Origin: Telmatospirillum siberiense
GTDB lineage: Bacteria; Pseudomonadota; Alphaproteobacteria; Rhodospirillales; Magnetospirillaceae
Direction of reading: 5' to 3'
NCBI RefSeq assembly: GCF_002845745.1
Contig: NZ_PIUM01000017.1
Coordinates: 1-64,000 of the forward strand
DNA: 64,000 nt
Part shown: positions 8,259-17,072 of the stretch, one piece after another
Position numbering within the stretch: the first letter of the stretch is position 1
How the letters are laid out: every line of letters starts with the position of its first letter
Position numbers and translations under genes: made by a program
Notes under the pieces: model-generated
The model's database searches: none
Seen by the model: the letters and a program-made list of their open reading frames with translations, nothing else
Told to the model about the DNA's origin: nothing

Positions 8259-8522
8259 GACCGTCTCTTGGAGCGGGACCAAGGACAAGTCAGGGGCTTG
8301 CCTCGTCTCCAGCCATAAATGTTATCGTACAACCATACCAAAGATGCCGATCCTTTGTCGCTAGTAAAGCGATGTCGGGCACCGGGAAGAGGGCTTGGCG
8401 AAGCCTGAGGGAAAAAAAGTCACCCCAGGGAGAGCGGATCGTTGCGCATGCATTGATCTTTGTCTGGAGAGAGGCGCAATATCGGGCCACTCCTAGCCTT
8501 TTCACAGACTGAATGGTGTATC

Positions 8523-9086
8523 TTGATAAAGCGTTTGAGTGCTTCCGTCCTGGTTATCTGCCTTGCCACCTTTGGCGTGGCGGAAGCCAGGACGACGGCC
8601 TGCTTCACGCCAGATGAAGCCAGGGCCGCACATCTTCGGATCATGCAGCAGGAATTCAATGTCGCGGCCTTGAATTGCCGTACCGTCGATCCGACCGACC
8701 CCACCTTTTCCGGCCGCTATAACGACTTCGTCGGCAAGTTCGGTGGCAAGCTGCAAGAGAATGCCGTCGCTCTGCGTCAGCATTTCAGCCGCGCCGGCGG
8801 CAACTTCGACGTTTGGATGACCATGGTCGCCAACGATGCCGGGCAACGCGTCATCACCGACGCCAGCTATTGCCAGCAGGCCTGGGACAACCTCGACAAG
8901 GTCCTGGCCATGGAGACGCAAGACGTCGAGGGATTTGCCGTAACGGCGGGAGTTTCCCACGCCAATGTACCGGCCTGCGCCCAGGCCTCGCCAAAGGTCC
9001 AAAAGGCGAAGGCGCCGAAGAGCAAGGCCAAGGCAAAGGACAAATCCGCCAGCAGCGGGTCTGCCGCCGTCGCCAAGGCGGAGTGA
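8523..9086 (+). CDS. secreted protein of unknown function
   Basis: I do not recognise this family. From TTG at 8523 the product is 187 residues with a clear signal peptide (MIKRLSASVLVICLATFGVAEA, predicted cut after residue 22). The mature protein has four cysteines (ACF, LNCR, SYCQQ, PACAQ), suggesting two periplasmic disulfides. It ends in a Lys/Ala/Ser-rich tail (KVQKAKAPKSKAKAKDK) that looks flexible and basic. A longer form from TTG 8460 is possible but would bury the signal peptide. It precedes a bidirectional terminator shared with the convergent OmpA-like gene. Confidence 0.7.
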   Translation: MIKRLSASVLVICLATFGVAEARTTACFTPDEARAAHLRIMQQEFNVAALNCRTVDPTDPTFSGRYNDFVGKFGGKLQENAVALRQHFSRAGGNFDVWMTMVANDAGQRVITDASYCQQAWDNLDKVLAMETQDVEGFAVTAGVSHANVPACAQASPKVQKAKAPKSKAKAKDKSASSGSAAVAKAE

Positions 9087-9177
9087 CTATTTCCGTTTGA
9101 CGCGGGCGGTCGCGGATCGCGTCGTTTCATACCGGCGGACAGGTCAAATCAACGGTTCGCCGGTTTCGAGCCGCTAT

Positions 9178-9216
9178 GAAAAAAGCCGCAGCAGGTTTCC
9201 CTGCTGCGGCTTTTTC
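9178..9216. terminator. bidirectional intrinsic terminator
   Basis: GCCGCAGCAGG and CCTGCTGCGGC form an 11-bp GC stem around a TTT loop, flanked by an A-run on the left and a T-run on the right. It therefore works as a U-tract terminator on both strands. It lies between the convergent secreted-protein gene and the OmpA-like gene. Confidence 0.92.
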
Positions 9217-9250
9217 GCGTTCCGGGTCGAGCCCGGGACCTGGCCGTCCC

Positions 9251-10324
9251 TTACGGGAGGACGATCTGGACGCGGCGGTTCTGCGGCTCGCGGACGCCGT
9301 CCTTGGTCGGGACGAGCTGCTCGCTCTTGCCCTTGCCCACCACCGAGATCTCGTTGGCGGGGATGCCCTGCTTGACCAGGACAGCCTTGACGGCGCTGGC
9401 GCGACGGAGCGACAGGGCCTGGTTGTACTTGTCGGAGCCGACGGAGTCGGTGTGGCCGGTCAGAGCGATGCTGGTGGACTTGGCCGACTTCGCGGTCGTG
9501 GCGGCCTGGGCGATGATCTTGTTCGCTTCAGGCGTGATGTCGGACTTGTTGAAGTCGAAGAACACCAGATAGTTCTTGGCGATCGGCGCGGCCTGAACGG
9601 CCTTCGGAGCCGGAGCGGGGGCCGGAGCGGCAACCGGAGCGGGGGTCGGAGCGGCGACCGGCTTCGACGTCTCGCCAAACTTGTAGGTGAAGCCCACCAG
9701 GACGCTGTGCGCCTGATACTGCCCCTTGAGCTTGGTGTTGTCGCCAGCGAAGGCGTCTTCCTTCAGCGAGGTCGTCGTGGTCCGCAGGTAGCGATAGTCC
9801 GCCTTCAGGGACAGGTTGTTGTTCAGCGCGTAGGAGGCGCCGGCAATGCCCTGGTAACCGAAGACGAAGGAATCTTTGTTGCTGATGCCGGTCGTCGAGG
9901 TGCGCAGCTTGTCGGCGCTGACGTCAACGCCACCAACACCGGCACCGATGTAGGGGGTGATGGGGCTGGCGTTGTGCACGTCGTAATAGACGTTGGCGAA
10001 CACCGAGGCGAGGTCGAGATTGCCCTTGGCCTTGTTCGAGGTGCCATCAGCCTTCAGCTTGTCGGCGCCGTTGGAACGCCAGCCGAGTTCACCCTCGGCG
10101 CGCAGCGGCCCGAACGCATAGCCCGCCTGACCCAGAATGGCATAGCCGGGATCGGTGGCGAGCTTTTCCGGATTCCTGGAGCCGTTGTTGGCCTTCAGCT
10201 TCAGCTGAGGGGCGATGTTGAGGCCCGTCTCCGCGCCGACATACCAGCCATCGGCATCGGCTTGAGCCGCAGCAGCGAAACCGGCCACCAAGCCGGCAGA
10301 CAGAATGCCTGCAATGATACGCAT
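9251..10324 (-). CDS. OmpA-family outer membrane protein
   Basis: This 357-residue protein is complete. It has a signal peptide (residues 1-22), an OmpA-like eight-stranded barrel (about 24-205) with GWYVGAETG and GYAILGQAGYAFGP, an Ala/Pro linker (PVAAPTPAPVAAPAPAPAP), and a C-terminal OmpA/MotB peptidoglycan-binding domain (about 245-355). That domain includes ALTGHTDSVGSDKYNQALS, RASAVKAVL and EPQNRRVQIVLP. It probably anchors the outer membrane to peptidoglycan. It is a paralogue of the gene cut by the left window edge. A good bidirectional terminator follows, and an 18-nt palindrome shared with the paralogue lies 124 bp upstream. Confidence 0.93.
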   Translation of the reverse strand: MRIIAGILSAGLVAGFAAAAQADADGWYVGAETGLNIAPQLKLKANNGSRNPEKLATDPGYAILGQAGYAFGPLRAEGELGWRSNGADKLKADGTSNKAKGNLDLASVFANVYYDVHNASPITPYIGAGVGGVDVSADKLRTSTTGISNKDSFVFGYQGIAGASYALNNNLSLKADYRYLRTTTTSLKEDAFAGDNTKLKGQYQAHSVLVGFTYKFGETSKPVAAPTPAPVAAPAPAPAPKAVQAAPIAKNYLVFFDFNKSDITPEANKIIAQAATTAKSAKSTSIALTGHTDSVGSDKYNQALSLRRASAVKAVLVKQGIPANEISVVGKGKSEQLVPTKDGVREPQNRRVQIVLP

Positions 10325-10447
10325 AATTTTAGGCTTTCCTTTGTTGGGAAACGCAATGAGAGAATGGCGCTGTTTTAAACCAATGTATTGGTTAACTCAA
10401 CGAAGAGGTGTCTTCCGGAAGATGAAGAAGCGGCCATTTTGAAACAG

Positions 10448-10465
10448 TGTTGCAATATTACAACA
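10448..10465. promoter_or_regulatory. 18-nt palindrome upstream of OmpA-like gene 2
   Basis: TGTTGCAATATTACAACA is a near-perfect palindrome with one mismatched pair, 124 bp upstream of the start codon at 10324. It matches the palindrome at 797-814 in its outer halves (TGTTGCA, CAACA), length and relative position. The rest of the 10325-10596 gap holds no gene that I can see. Confidence 0.5.
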
Positions 10466-10596
10466 ATTTCTGACCGCAGACGATGGTGTGTAGAGGTTCG
10501 CCTTCAAGTGTCGCAAGTCCCTCAGGGGGGTGAAATAGGCGACCAAATTGTGGCAAAAATATGGCGTGGCCACAGCCTCGTGATATTTATACCACG

Positions 10597-11409
10597 TTAA
10601 CTTGTCGGTGGCGCGTCCCCGGTTGTGGTTTCCTTGGCGCGCAGCTCCGCCGCCTGGTTCTTCAATTTCCGGAAAGCCCGCGCACTGACGGGAATGCTGG
10701 CACCGTAGAATATGCCGACCAGAGTGATGGTGGTCCAGGGCTCGGTCACCAGGAATGCGGCCAGAATGCCGACCAGCAGCAGCATCGGCAGCACATATTC
10801 ATGGGGCACGCGGAAGCGCTTGCCGGAATAGGTCGGGATCTTGCTCACCATCAGGAAGGAAACGGTGATCAGCACCACGGCATTGACCGACGGGCTGGCG
10901 AAGAAGCTTTCTCCATCCGATTGGAAGCTGATGACCATCGGCAGAAGGACGAGGCCGGCGGCGGCCGGGGCGGGAACCCCGGTGAAGAAGTTGTAGGCCC
11001 ATGGCGGCAGATCTGGTTCGCCCAACATGGTGTTGAAGCGCGCCAGCCGCAGCGCGCAGCAGACGGAAAACAGCAGGACCAGCGCCCAGCCCAGGCCGCC
11101 AGCGCCTTGCATGGTCCAGAAATAAAGCAGCATTGACGGCGCCACGCCGAAGCTCACGAAGTCGGAGAGCGAATCGAGTTCCGCGCCGAATTTGCTGGTG
11201 CCGTGGAGCAGCCGGGCGATGCGCCCGTCCAGGCCGTCGAGCAGGCCGGCCAGCAGAATGGCGATGACCGCCTGGTCCCATTTGCCATGCAGGCCGAAGC
11301 GGATCGACGTCAGGCCGGCGCACAGGGCCAGCATGGTCAGGATGTTGGGAATCAGTTTATTGAAGGACAAGCCGTTGATGCGCGGCGGGCGGCGATGCGA
11401 AAACTTCAC
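10597..11409 (-). CDS. pssA: CDP-diacylglycerol-serine O-phosphatidyltransferase
   Basis: This is a 270-residue integral membrane enzyme that makes phosphatidylserine from CDP-diacylglycerol and serine. The CDP-alcohol phosphotransferase signature DG-x2-AR-x8-G-x3-D-x3-D is complete at residues 61-83 (DGRIAR, then G75, D79, D83). Several hydrophobic helices follow. The gene overlaps the end of psd by 4 bp, so the two are translationally coupled and carry out consecutive steps to phosphatidylethanolamine. The N-terminal leader ([15 protein letters not shown]) is short and basic, as in other alphaproteobacterial type II PssA proteins. Confidence 0.95.
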   Translation of the reverse strand: MKFSHRRPPRINGLSFNKLIPNILTMLALCAGLTSIRFGLHGKWDQAVIAILLAGLLDGLDGRIARLLHGTSKFGAELDSLSDFVSFGVAPSMLLYFWTMQGAGGLGWALVLLFSVCCALRLARFNTMLGEPDLPPWAYNFFTGVPAPAAAGLVLLPMVISFQSDGESFFASPSVNAVVLITVSFLMVSKIPTYSGKRFRVPHEYVLPMLLLVGILAAFLVTEPWTTITLVGIFYGASIPVSARAFRKLKNQAAELRAKETTTGDAPPTS

Positions 11410-12113
11410 CGGGTTTCTCCCTGACGTTCGGGCTCGGTGCCGACGAGGTCAGCCAGCACCGTTTCTCCGGCAATCGCCGTTTGGCCGACGACGACCAGCG
11501 GCGCGACGCCGTCCGGCAGGTAGACGTCGAGGCGGCTGCCGAAACGGATCAGTCCGAAGCGTTCGCCGGTTCTGATTTCCTGGCCCTCAACGAGGTCGCA
11601 ACGGATCCGTCTGGCGACGAGGCCGGCGATCTGCACGAAGGCGATGTCCCTGCCGTCGGCCAAGCCCAGGTGGACGGCCATCCGCTCATTGAAGACACTG
11701 GCTTTGTCGAGGGCGGCGTTGAAGAATTTTCCGGGTGAATAGACCCGCTTCACGACCCGGCCTCCGATCGGCGCGCGATTCACATGAACATTGAAGACAT
11801 TCATGAAGATCGAGACGCGCGTCATCGGCGCATCGCCCATGGCCAACTCCAGCGGAGGAGGGGCGGGGACGATCATCTGGACGACGCCGTCGGCCGGGCT
11901 GATGACCAGGCCCTCGCGGGTCGGCGTGACGCGGGAAGGATTGCGGAAGAAATAGGCGCACCACAGAGTCAGCAGAACACCCAGCCAGCCCAGCGGCGTC
12001 CACAGCCAGAACAGCAAGAGGCTTCCTGCCGCGAAGAGGGGGATGAACCGCCATCCTTCGGGATGAATGGGGACTGCCAAGGTCGAGAGAACCGAACTTT
12101 CCTGCATCTGCAC
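11406..12113 (-). CDS. psd: phosphatidylserine decarboxylase proenzyme
   Basis: This is a short-form PSD of 235 residues. It decarboxylates phosphatidylserine to phosphatidylethanolamine using a pyruvoyl group made by self-cleavage. The cleavage site is visible near the C-terminus as [11 protein letters not shown], with Gly192-Ser193, and the conserved FNVHVNRAP (about 107-115) is present. Two hydrophobic segments near residues 24-56 anchor it in the membrane. pssA overlaps its stop codon, so this is a two-gene operon. Confidence 0.95.
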   Translation of the reverse strand: MQMQESSVLSTLAVPIHPEGWRFIPLFAAGSLLLFWLWTPLGWLGVLLTLWCAYFFRNPSRVTPTREGLVISPADGVVQMIVPAPPPLELAMGDAPMTRVSIFMNVFNVHVNRAPIGGRVVKRVYSPGKFFNAALDKASVFNERMAVHLGLADGRDIAFVQIAGLVARRIRCDLVEGQEIRTGERFGLIRFGSRLDVYLPDGVAPLVVVGQTAIAGETVLADLVGTEPERQGETR

Positions 12114-12167
12114 GCTGCTATCTCCTTGCGGAAAGCGTCATATTAACGGTTTGCGACGCGCTGGGTA

Positions 12168-12208
12168 ATACCAAGTCTCGATCAGACCTGTTCATGGGAG
12201 CCTGGTAT
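12168..12208. repeat. short copy or remnant of the ATACCAAGTCTCGAT repeat
   Basis: ATACCAAGTCTCGAT begins at 12168 and CTGGTAT ends at 12208. The left part matches the terminal repeat of the element at 7345-7494, and the right part is an imperfect inverted copy. I read this as a small derivative of the same family, located upstream of psd and of the next plus-strand gene. Confidence 0.4.
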
Positions 12209-12300
12209 GCGCCGGCAGTCGCGTGATGTTTTTCCTGATCGTCAAGCCGTGCTACTCTCCGCGCCTCTGGAGAAGGTGACAAACGGCACGAAGGCGGCAG

Positions 12301-12795
12301 ATGCAACATTCGTCCAATCTTATCCTTGGTGAACTGAAGCTCCCCTTTGACGAGGGGGGGGACGCCGAACTGATCGAACGCCGGGATTTCAAATTTCGTT
12401 TCGCTTACCGCGAGATTCCCTTTTTCGCTCATTTTCGCGCCGACGCATCCAGGATCGAAGTTTCCGGCGATGTCGGCCCGATGCCCTTCAGCGCCGAATC
12501 CTCTTTGGCGCGGATCGAGCTGCAGACGGTTCTTGATGCCGCCAACGCCCATCTTGGCGAAACGTTCCTCATTCGTGAAGGACGCATCGGTCTGGTGGGG
12601 GGGGCATCGGTATCCCTGCCTGTCACCGCGGTCGGACTGATCACCGCCCTTACCCTTCTCCTGATCAAGTTGCGCCCCTATCTGGAGACGATCGAGGTGT
12701 TTCTGCTGCCTCCGGGCGAAGCCCGGGCTTCGGGAGAAACAGCCCTGCGTCCAGGTTGGCGTGGGATTGGCGTCAAGCGTCATGCGCAACGCTAG
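12301..12795 (+). CDS. conserved-looking protein of unknown function
   Basis: I do not recognise this 164-residue product. It begins at ATG 12301 and is rich in alternating charged and hydrophobic strands (DFKFRFAYREIPFFAHFRADAS), followed by GDVGPMPFSAESSLARIELQTVLDAANA. A hydrophobic stretch (ASVSLPVTAVGLITALTLLLIKL) near residues 101-123 could be a membrane segment or a buried helix. There is no signal peptide. The composition matches its neighbours, so it is probably a real chromosomal gene. It is convergent with the LysM protein gene, with 17 bp between the stop codons. Confidence 0.6.
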   Translation: MQHSSNLILGELKLPFDEGGDAELIERRDFKFRFAYREIPFFAHFRADASRIEVSGDVGPMPFSAESSLARIELQTVLDAANAHLGETFLIREGRIGLVGGASVSLPVTAVGLITALTLLLIKLRPYLETIEVFLLPPGEARASGETALRPGWRGIGVKRHAQR

Positions 12796-12812
12796 GAAGG
12801 TGCCTTCTCGTT

Positions 12813-13766
12813 TCAGCGCGCCGTCGCCGGAATATTGAAGACCTGGCCGGGGTAGATGCGATTGGGATCGCCGATCTGGCCCTTGTTGGCCTCATAAATG
12901 ATCATATAGTCGTAGCCGCTGCCGTAAGCCCGGCGGGCGATCCGCCAGAGGCTGTTGCCGTGTTCGACCGTCAGCTTTCCTTCGGACGGAATATTGCCGC
13001 TGGGGGAAAACGATACCTCGGCGCGCGCCGTCACTTTGCCGTCCGCGCCCAACTGGTCGATCCGCAGCGTATGTTCTCCCGAACGCAATTCCGCTTTCGC
13101 CGAAAATTGCCAATGCCCTTGGGCATCAGCCTGGGTCCGTCCCAGGGAGCGATCGTCGAGATAGACCTGCAGCGTCGTTTTCGGCGTGGCCTTGCCGGTC
13201 AAGGCAAGGCGTCCGCGCTCGTCGTATTTGATGCCGGCGACGGCCACGGTCGCTCCACCGTCCTTGGCTTCGGGACCCTGCAGAATCTCGATCGTGCCGT
13301 CCGGGTTGACCTTGACGGCCAGGGAGGCGTCCTTGTTTTTCGTGCGGTCCGGGACGACCAGAACCACCGGGCTGTCCGTCTCATGGACGCTTCCGTCGGG
13401 ATTGGTGGCGCGCAGCGAGAGTTCCCGGCTGCCGGGGGGTAGGGGCTGGTCGGGAACGAAAACCCACTCGCCGCGGCTATCCGCGGTCACCCGCCCGATT
13501 TCCTTGCCGCCATCGAGGATCGCGACCTCGGCTTTCGGCGTGGCGCGGCCGGCGATAACGGTCTCGCCTTGCGGATTGATCCGGACGATGTCGAAGCTGG
13601 GCGTTCCCGAGGCCTGGGCAGGGACATCCCGCGCCGGCGCGTTGGCGGCGGTATTTGCCGGAGGTGTGGGTGCCAGTCCGTCACCCAGACCGGACCACAG
13701 ACTCATGGCGATGGCAACGACAATGACAACGAAGCCCGCGAGGGCGATGATGACGGGCCGGGACAA
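12813..13766 (-). CDS. membrane-anchored LysM protein with Ig-like repeats
   Basis: This 317-residue protein has an N-terminal membrane anchor (VIIALAGFVVIVVAIAMSLW), a low-complexity Pro/Ala segment, and two Ig-like or Big-type repeats. The repeats contain VIAGRATPKAEVAILDGGKE and LTGKATPKTTLQVYLDDRS. A C-terminal LysM domain (about 268-315) shows HGNSLWRIARRAYGSGYDY and IYPGQVFNIP. LysM binds peptidoglycan, so the protein probably sits in the periplasm attached to the inner membrane and cell wall. Similar proteins are common in alphaproteobacteria with no assigned function. Confidence 0.85.
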   Translation of the reverse strand: MSRPVIIALAGFVVIVVAIAMSLWSGLGDGLAPTPPANTAANAPARDVPAQASGTPSFDIVRINPQGETVIAGRATPKAEVAILDGGKEIGRVTADSRGEWVFVPDQPLPPGSRELSLRATNPDGSVHETDSPVVLVVPDRTKNKDASLAVKVNPDGTIEILQGPEAKDGGATVAVAGIKYDERGRLALTGKATPKTTLQVYLDDRSLGRTQADAQGHWQFSAKAELRSGEHTLRIDQLGADGKVTARAEVSFSPSGNIPSEGKLTVEHGNSLWRIARRAYGSGYDYMIIYEANKGQIGDPNRIYPGQVFNIPATAR

Positions 13767-13926
13767 GGCGCCTCGCTCGCTATGAAGGGGCGGTTGCGGC
13801 GTACCCTAATACGGCGGTGTCGGATAAGCAACCCGGCTCCCATCGAAAAGCTTTCCCTTGGATCCCATGAAAGTGTCAACATCGGGCGGTTCGGGCCGAT
13901 GTTATAACCCGAGGGGCTTCGCCGCG

Positions 13927-13981
13927 AGTGGGCCGACTTATCCAGACGCTTGGTGCCCAAGCGTCTGGATAAGTCGGCCCA
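13927..13981. repeat. perfect 26-bp inverted repeat
   Basis: The arm starting GTGGGCCGACTTATCCAGAC (13927-13952) is the exact reverse complement of 13956-13981, leaving a TGC loop. It lies in the 328-bp gap between the LysM gene and the LOG gene, 114 bp upstream of the latter. There is no U-tract. A cruciform, regulatory RNA hairpin or mobile-element end are all possible. Confidence 0.8.
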
Positions 13982-13995
13982 CCAACGAATTGAAT

Positions 13996-14047
13996 TGTGG
14001 TGAAAATCTGATGGATGGTGGTGGCGCCATCCGTCAGATTTTCACCA
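13996..14047. repeat. 22-bp inverted repeat with one mismatch
   Basis: The arm starting GTGGTGAAAATCTGATGGAT (13996-14017) pairs with 14026-14047 apart from one T/C difference, around an 8-nt spacer. It begins 14 bp after the preceding inverted repeat and ends 47 bp before the LOG start codon, so it lies in the likely 5' leader. Confidence 0.75.
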
Positions 14048-14094
14048 CGGGGGCACGATCGCCTGGATATTTGCGTAATGTTTGGAGAATCTGA

Positions 14095-14694
14095 ATGACC
14101 AAGGAGCCATCGTCTCAATTGAACGCCCTGTGCGTGTTCTGCGGATCTTCCCTGGGCGCCGAGCCCGCTTACCGCAGAGCCGCCGAGCAGTTGGGGCGAC
14201 ATTTGGCCGAGGCGGGGGTGACGTTGGTCTTCGGTGGCGGCCATGTCGGGTTGATGGGGGTCGTCGCCACGGCGGTATTGGAAGGCGGCGGGCGGGTTAT
14301 CGGCATCATCCCGGATCATCTGGTGAAGGTGGAGTCTCCCTTCCGTGATATTTCCGAACTGATCGTCGTCGACAGCATGCACACGCGCAAACGCAAGATG
14401 TTCGACCTTGCCGATGCCTTCTGTGTCTTGCCCGGTGGTCTCGGGACGCTGGACGAGACTTTCGAAATTCTGACCTGGAAGCAGCTCCACCTGCACAACA
14501 AGCCGGTCATCCTCGCCAATGTCGACGGTTATTGGGACGCCTGGATGAATTTGTTCCGGGTCTCGGTGGACAAGGGATTCGTTCAACCCACGGCCGAGAA
14601 GCTGTTTTCCGTCGTCGATACGGTCGACGACGTCCTGCCCACCGCCCGGCGGGAGATCGGCGTCGGCTGGAGCGCCGAGACCAAACTGTTTTAG
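14095..14694 (+). CDS. LOG-family (TIGR00730) nucleotide phosphoribohydrolase-like protein
   Basis: This 199-residue Rossmann protein carries the LOG signature PGGLGTLDE (113-121), the upstream Arg98 in MHTRKRKMFDLADAF and the glycine-rich FGGGHVGLMG. LOG enzymes hydrolyse nucleoside monophosphates, such as cytokinin riboside phosphates, to base plus ribose 5-phosphate. In bacteria the physiological substrate is often purine monophosphates. It starts at ATG 14095 with GGAGA eight bases upstream. Two strong inverted repeats fill its leader. The length is typical. Confidence 0.88.
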   Translation: MTKEPSSQLNALCVFCGSSLGAEPAYRRAAEQLGRHLAEAGVTLVFGGGHVGLMGVVATAVLEGGGRVIGIIPDHLVKVESPFRDISELIVVDSMHTRKRKMFDLADAFCVLPGGLGTLDETFEILTWKQLHLHNKPVILANVDGYWDAWMNLFRVSVDKGFVQPTAEKLFSVVDTVDDVLPTARREIGVGWSAETKLF

Positions 14695-14914
14695 CGGGTC
14701 TTCGCTGATGTATCCGTAAGCCCCAGGGCCGTTCGCTTATGGCTTTCGGACGTGTGGCTTCCGGTCGTGGACGCGAGACCACCGGTGACAGTCGGAGCAA
14801 TGCGCGGTAAGGTTCGCCGTCCGTCGCTTGAGCCATTTCTCCCGGCCGTTCATGTTTGGGGCGCACCCCAGCGGACATGAGGTATCGGTCCTTCTCAAGA
14901 GCAGGAAACCAGCG

Positions 14915-16135
14915 ATGACGAAAATCAAAGTCGTCAATCCGATCGTCGAACTCGACGGCGACGAGATGACGCGAATCATTTGGAAATTCATCAAGGACAA
15001 GCTGATCCTTCCCTACCTCGACGTCGATTTGAAATATTTCGATCTCGGAGTTGAACATCGTGATCAGACCGACGATCGGGTGACCGTCGACGCCGCCAAC
15101 GCCATCAAGCAATACGGCGTCGGCGTCAAATGCGCGACGATCACTCCCGACGAGGCCCGTGTCGCCGAGTTCAAGCTGAAGAAGATGTGGAAGTCGCCGA
15201 ACGGCACCATCCGCAATATCCTGGATGGCACCGTTTTCCGCGAGCCGATCATCTGCCGGAACGTGCCGCGGCTGGTGCCGGGGTGGACCAAGCCCATCGT
15301 CATCGGCCGCCATGCCTTCGGCGATCAATACCGGGCCACCGACTTCAGGGTGCCGGGCGCCGGCAAGCTGACGATCAAATTCGTGCCGGCCGACGGCGGG
15401 GCGCCCATCGAGCATGAGGTGTTCGACTTTCCGTCCTCGGGCGTCGCCATGGGAATGTACAACCTCGACGAATCGATCCGCGGGTTCGCCCGGGCCTGCT
15501 TCAACTACGGCAAAGACAAGCGGTGGCCGGTCTATCTCTCGACCAAGAACACCATCCTCAAGGCCTATGACGGCCGTTTCAAGGATCTCTTCCAGGAGGT
15601 CTTCGATCAGGAATTCAAGGCCGATTTCGGCCAGCTCGGCATTACCTATGAACATCGCCTGATCGACGACATGGTGGCATCGGCCTTGAAGTGGTCCGGC
15701 GAGTTCGTCTGGGCCTGCAAGAACTACGACGGCGACGTCCAGTCCGATACGGTGGCCCAGGGGTTCGGGTCGCTGGGATTGATGACCTCGGTTCTGCTGT
15801 CGCCCGACGGACGGACCGTGGAGGCCGAGGCCGCGCACGGAACGGTGACCCGGCATTACCGCGAGCATCAGAAGGGCAAGGAGACGTCGACCAACCCGAT
15901 CGCCTCGATCTTCGCCTGGACGCGCGGCCTTATCTATCGTGCCAAGTTCGACGGCACTCCGGATGTGGCTCGGTTCGCCGAAACGCTCGAAAGGGTCTGT
16001 GTTGAAACGGTCGAGGCCGGTTTCATGACCAAGGATCTGGCCATTCTCATCGGTCCGGATCAGCCTTGGTTGACGACGGGCAAGTTCCTGGACAAGCTGG
16101 ACGAGAATCTGAAAAAGGCGACGGCCGCCGCCTGA
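14915..16135 (+). CDS. icd: NADP-dependent isocitrate dehydrogenase
   Basis: This 406-residue enzyme of the dimeric, eukaryote-like type II class oxidatively decarboxylates isocitrate to 2-oxoglutarate in the TCA cycle. The N-terminus [20 protein letters not shown] and the signatures [51 protein letters not shown] (read in parts) and [28 protein letters not shown] are typical. I chose ATG 14915; the frame extends 29 codons upstream without similarity. A dispersed repeat follows 57 bp after the stop. Confidence 0.97.
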   Translation: MTKIKVVNPIVELDGDEMTRIIWKFIKDKLILPYLDVDLKYFDLGVEHRDQTDDRVTVDAANAIKQYGVGVKCATITPDEARVAEFKLKKMWKSPNGTIRNILDGTVFREPIICRNVPRLVPGWTKPIVIGRHAFGDQYRATDFRVPGAGKLTIKFVPADGGAPIEHEVFDFPSSGVAMGMYNLDESIRGFARACFNYGKDKRWPVYLSTKNTILKAYDGRFKDLFQEVFDQEFKADFGQLGITYEHRLIDDMVASALKWSGEFVWACKNYDGDVQSDTVAQGFGSLGLMTSVLLSPDGRTVEAEAAHGTVTRHYREHQKGKETSTNPIASIFAWTRGLIYRAKFDGTPDVARFAETLERVCVETVEAGFMTKDLAILIGPDQPWLTTGKFLDKLDENLKKATAAA

Positions 16136-16192
16136 CGGCCCCCGTCATACCCGCGCTACAGCGGAAAAAGGTCTTCTCCCTCGCTCCTTGCG

Positions 16193-16410
16193 GGCTACGG
16201 CATTCACACATCTTTTTTTTGGTGGAGAAAAATCTGTCGTTTGCGAGCCAAAGACGAAGCAATCATTCAGTGGCACCGGCGTCCCTGCCGGTGTTCCGGC
16301 GGGAGCCGGAAAGGGTCCGCCTTCGGCGGATCACCGGCACGGAGGCCGGTGCCACTGTTTTATCCAAGGCTGGCAATGCACTGATAAAACTACGAAATTT
16401 GAGATATGTG
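16193..16410 (+). repeat. dispersed repeat family R1, copy 1
   Basis: This copy shares two conserved blocks with 43370-43510 and 53140-53582. The left block runs from GGCTACGGCATTC through GGTGGAGAAAAATCTGTCGT to AGTGGCACCGGC, and the right block is GTTTTATCCAAGGCTGGCAA plus about 30 nt. Here the blocks are separated by about 76 bp that form a long hairpin closed by AGTGGCACCGGC (16269-16280) and GCCGGTGCCACT (16345-16356). No protein is encoded. The rest of the 16136-16612 gap holds only this repeat and the palindrome at 16528. Confidence 0.75.
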
Positions 16411-16527
16411 AACCCGATAGCCCCTTGCGGGAGAGGGAGGGGGCCGCGATAGCGGGAGGGTGAGGGGATAAGTCGCCAAGCTTCAGGATTTTCCTCCGCC
16501 TGTCGGCGGAATCCCCCTCATCCCAAC

Positions 16528-16550
16528 CCTTCTCCCACGAGGGGAGAAGG
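16528..16550. repeat. CTTCTCCC-type palindrome
   Basis: A 9-bp stem CCTTCTCCC / GGGAGAAGG with a 5-nt loop, preceded by CCTCATCCCAA. The hairpin at 6888-6916 has nearly the same stem and the flank CCTCGTCCCAA, so this is a REP-like family. It lies 66 bp upstream of panD. Confidence 0.5.
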
Positions 16551-16612
16551 ATTTATGCCCCTCTTGCGACTCAGTCCGCCAACTAATTGAGTTCCTTATA
16601 TTTTCCAGAGCG

Positions 16613-17047
16613 ATGATGGAAGCGACGCGCGATTACATGTATGGCAAAATTCACCGGTGCACGGTGACCGATGCCGAACTTCATTACGTCGGATCGATCA
16701 CAGTCGATCCGGTGCTGCTTAAAGCCGCAGGCATCCTGCCGCATACCCGTGTCGACGTGGTCAATATCGCCAACGGGGCCAGGCTTTCCACCTATGTCAT
16801 CGAAGGCCCGCCGGACAGCGGCGTGATCTGTCTGAACGGGGCCGCGGCCCATCATTTCTCGAAGGGCGACCTGGCGATCATCATGGCCTATGAGCAGGTC
16901 CCCGTCAGTCAGATACCGGGGCGGACCTCGCGGGCCGTCCATGTGGATGGACAAAACCGCATTCTTTCGGTTGACTCCCATGTGACGCCGCGCCTGGAGG
17001 ATTTGGGGTTGCCCGAAAATAACCGTTACGCCCAGGTTTTCATCTGA
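16613..17047 (+). CDS. panD: aspartate 1-decarboxylase proenzyme
   Basis: PanD decarboxylates aspartate to beta-alanine for pantothenate and coenzyme A synthesis. The family hallmark, self-cleavage before a serine that becomes the pyruvoyl group, is visible in ELHYVGSITVD (Ser28). KIHRCTVTDA and GRLS-like ARLSTYVIEG segments also match. At 144 residues it is slightly longer than E. coli PanD, with a longer C-terminus (RILSVDSHVTPRLEDLGLPE). Adjacent ATG codons at 16613 and 16616 make the exact start uncertain by one residue. The next gene starts 25 bp downstream but is unrelated in function. Confidence 0.92.
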   Translation: MMEATRDYMYGKIHRCTVTDAELHYVGSITVDPVLLKAAGILPHTRVDVVNIANGARLSTYVIEGPPDSGVICLNGAAAHHFSKGDLAIIMAYEQVPVSQIPGRTSRAVHVDGQNRILSVDSHVTPRLEDLGLPENNRYAQVFI

Positions 17048-17072
17048 CGGAAGGCCGCCGGGGAGAGATGCC

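Noticed and set aside
9176-10378. Open frame opposite the full-length OmpA-like gene
   Set aside because: No family match, and it spans the terminator and the whole antisense OmpA coding sequence.
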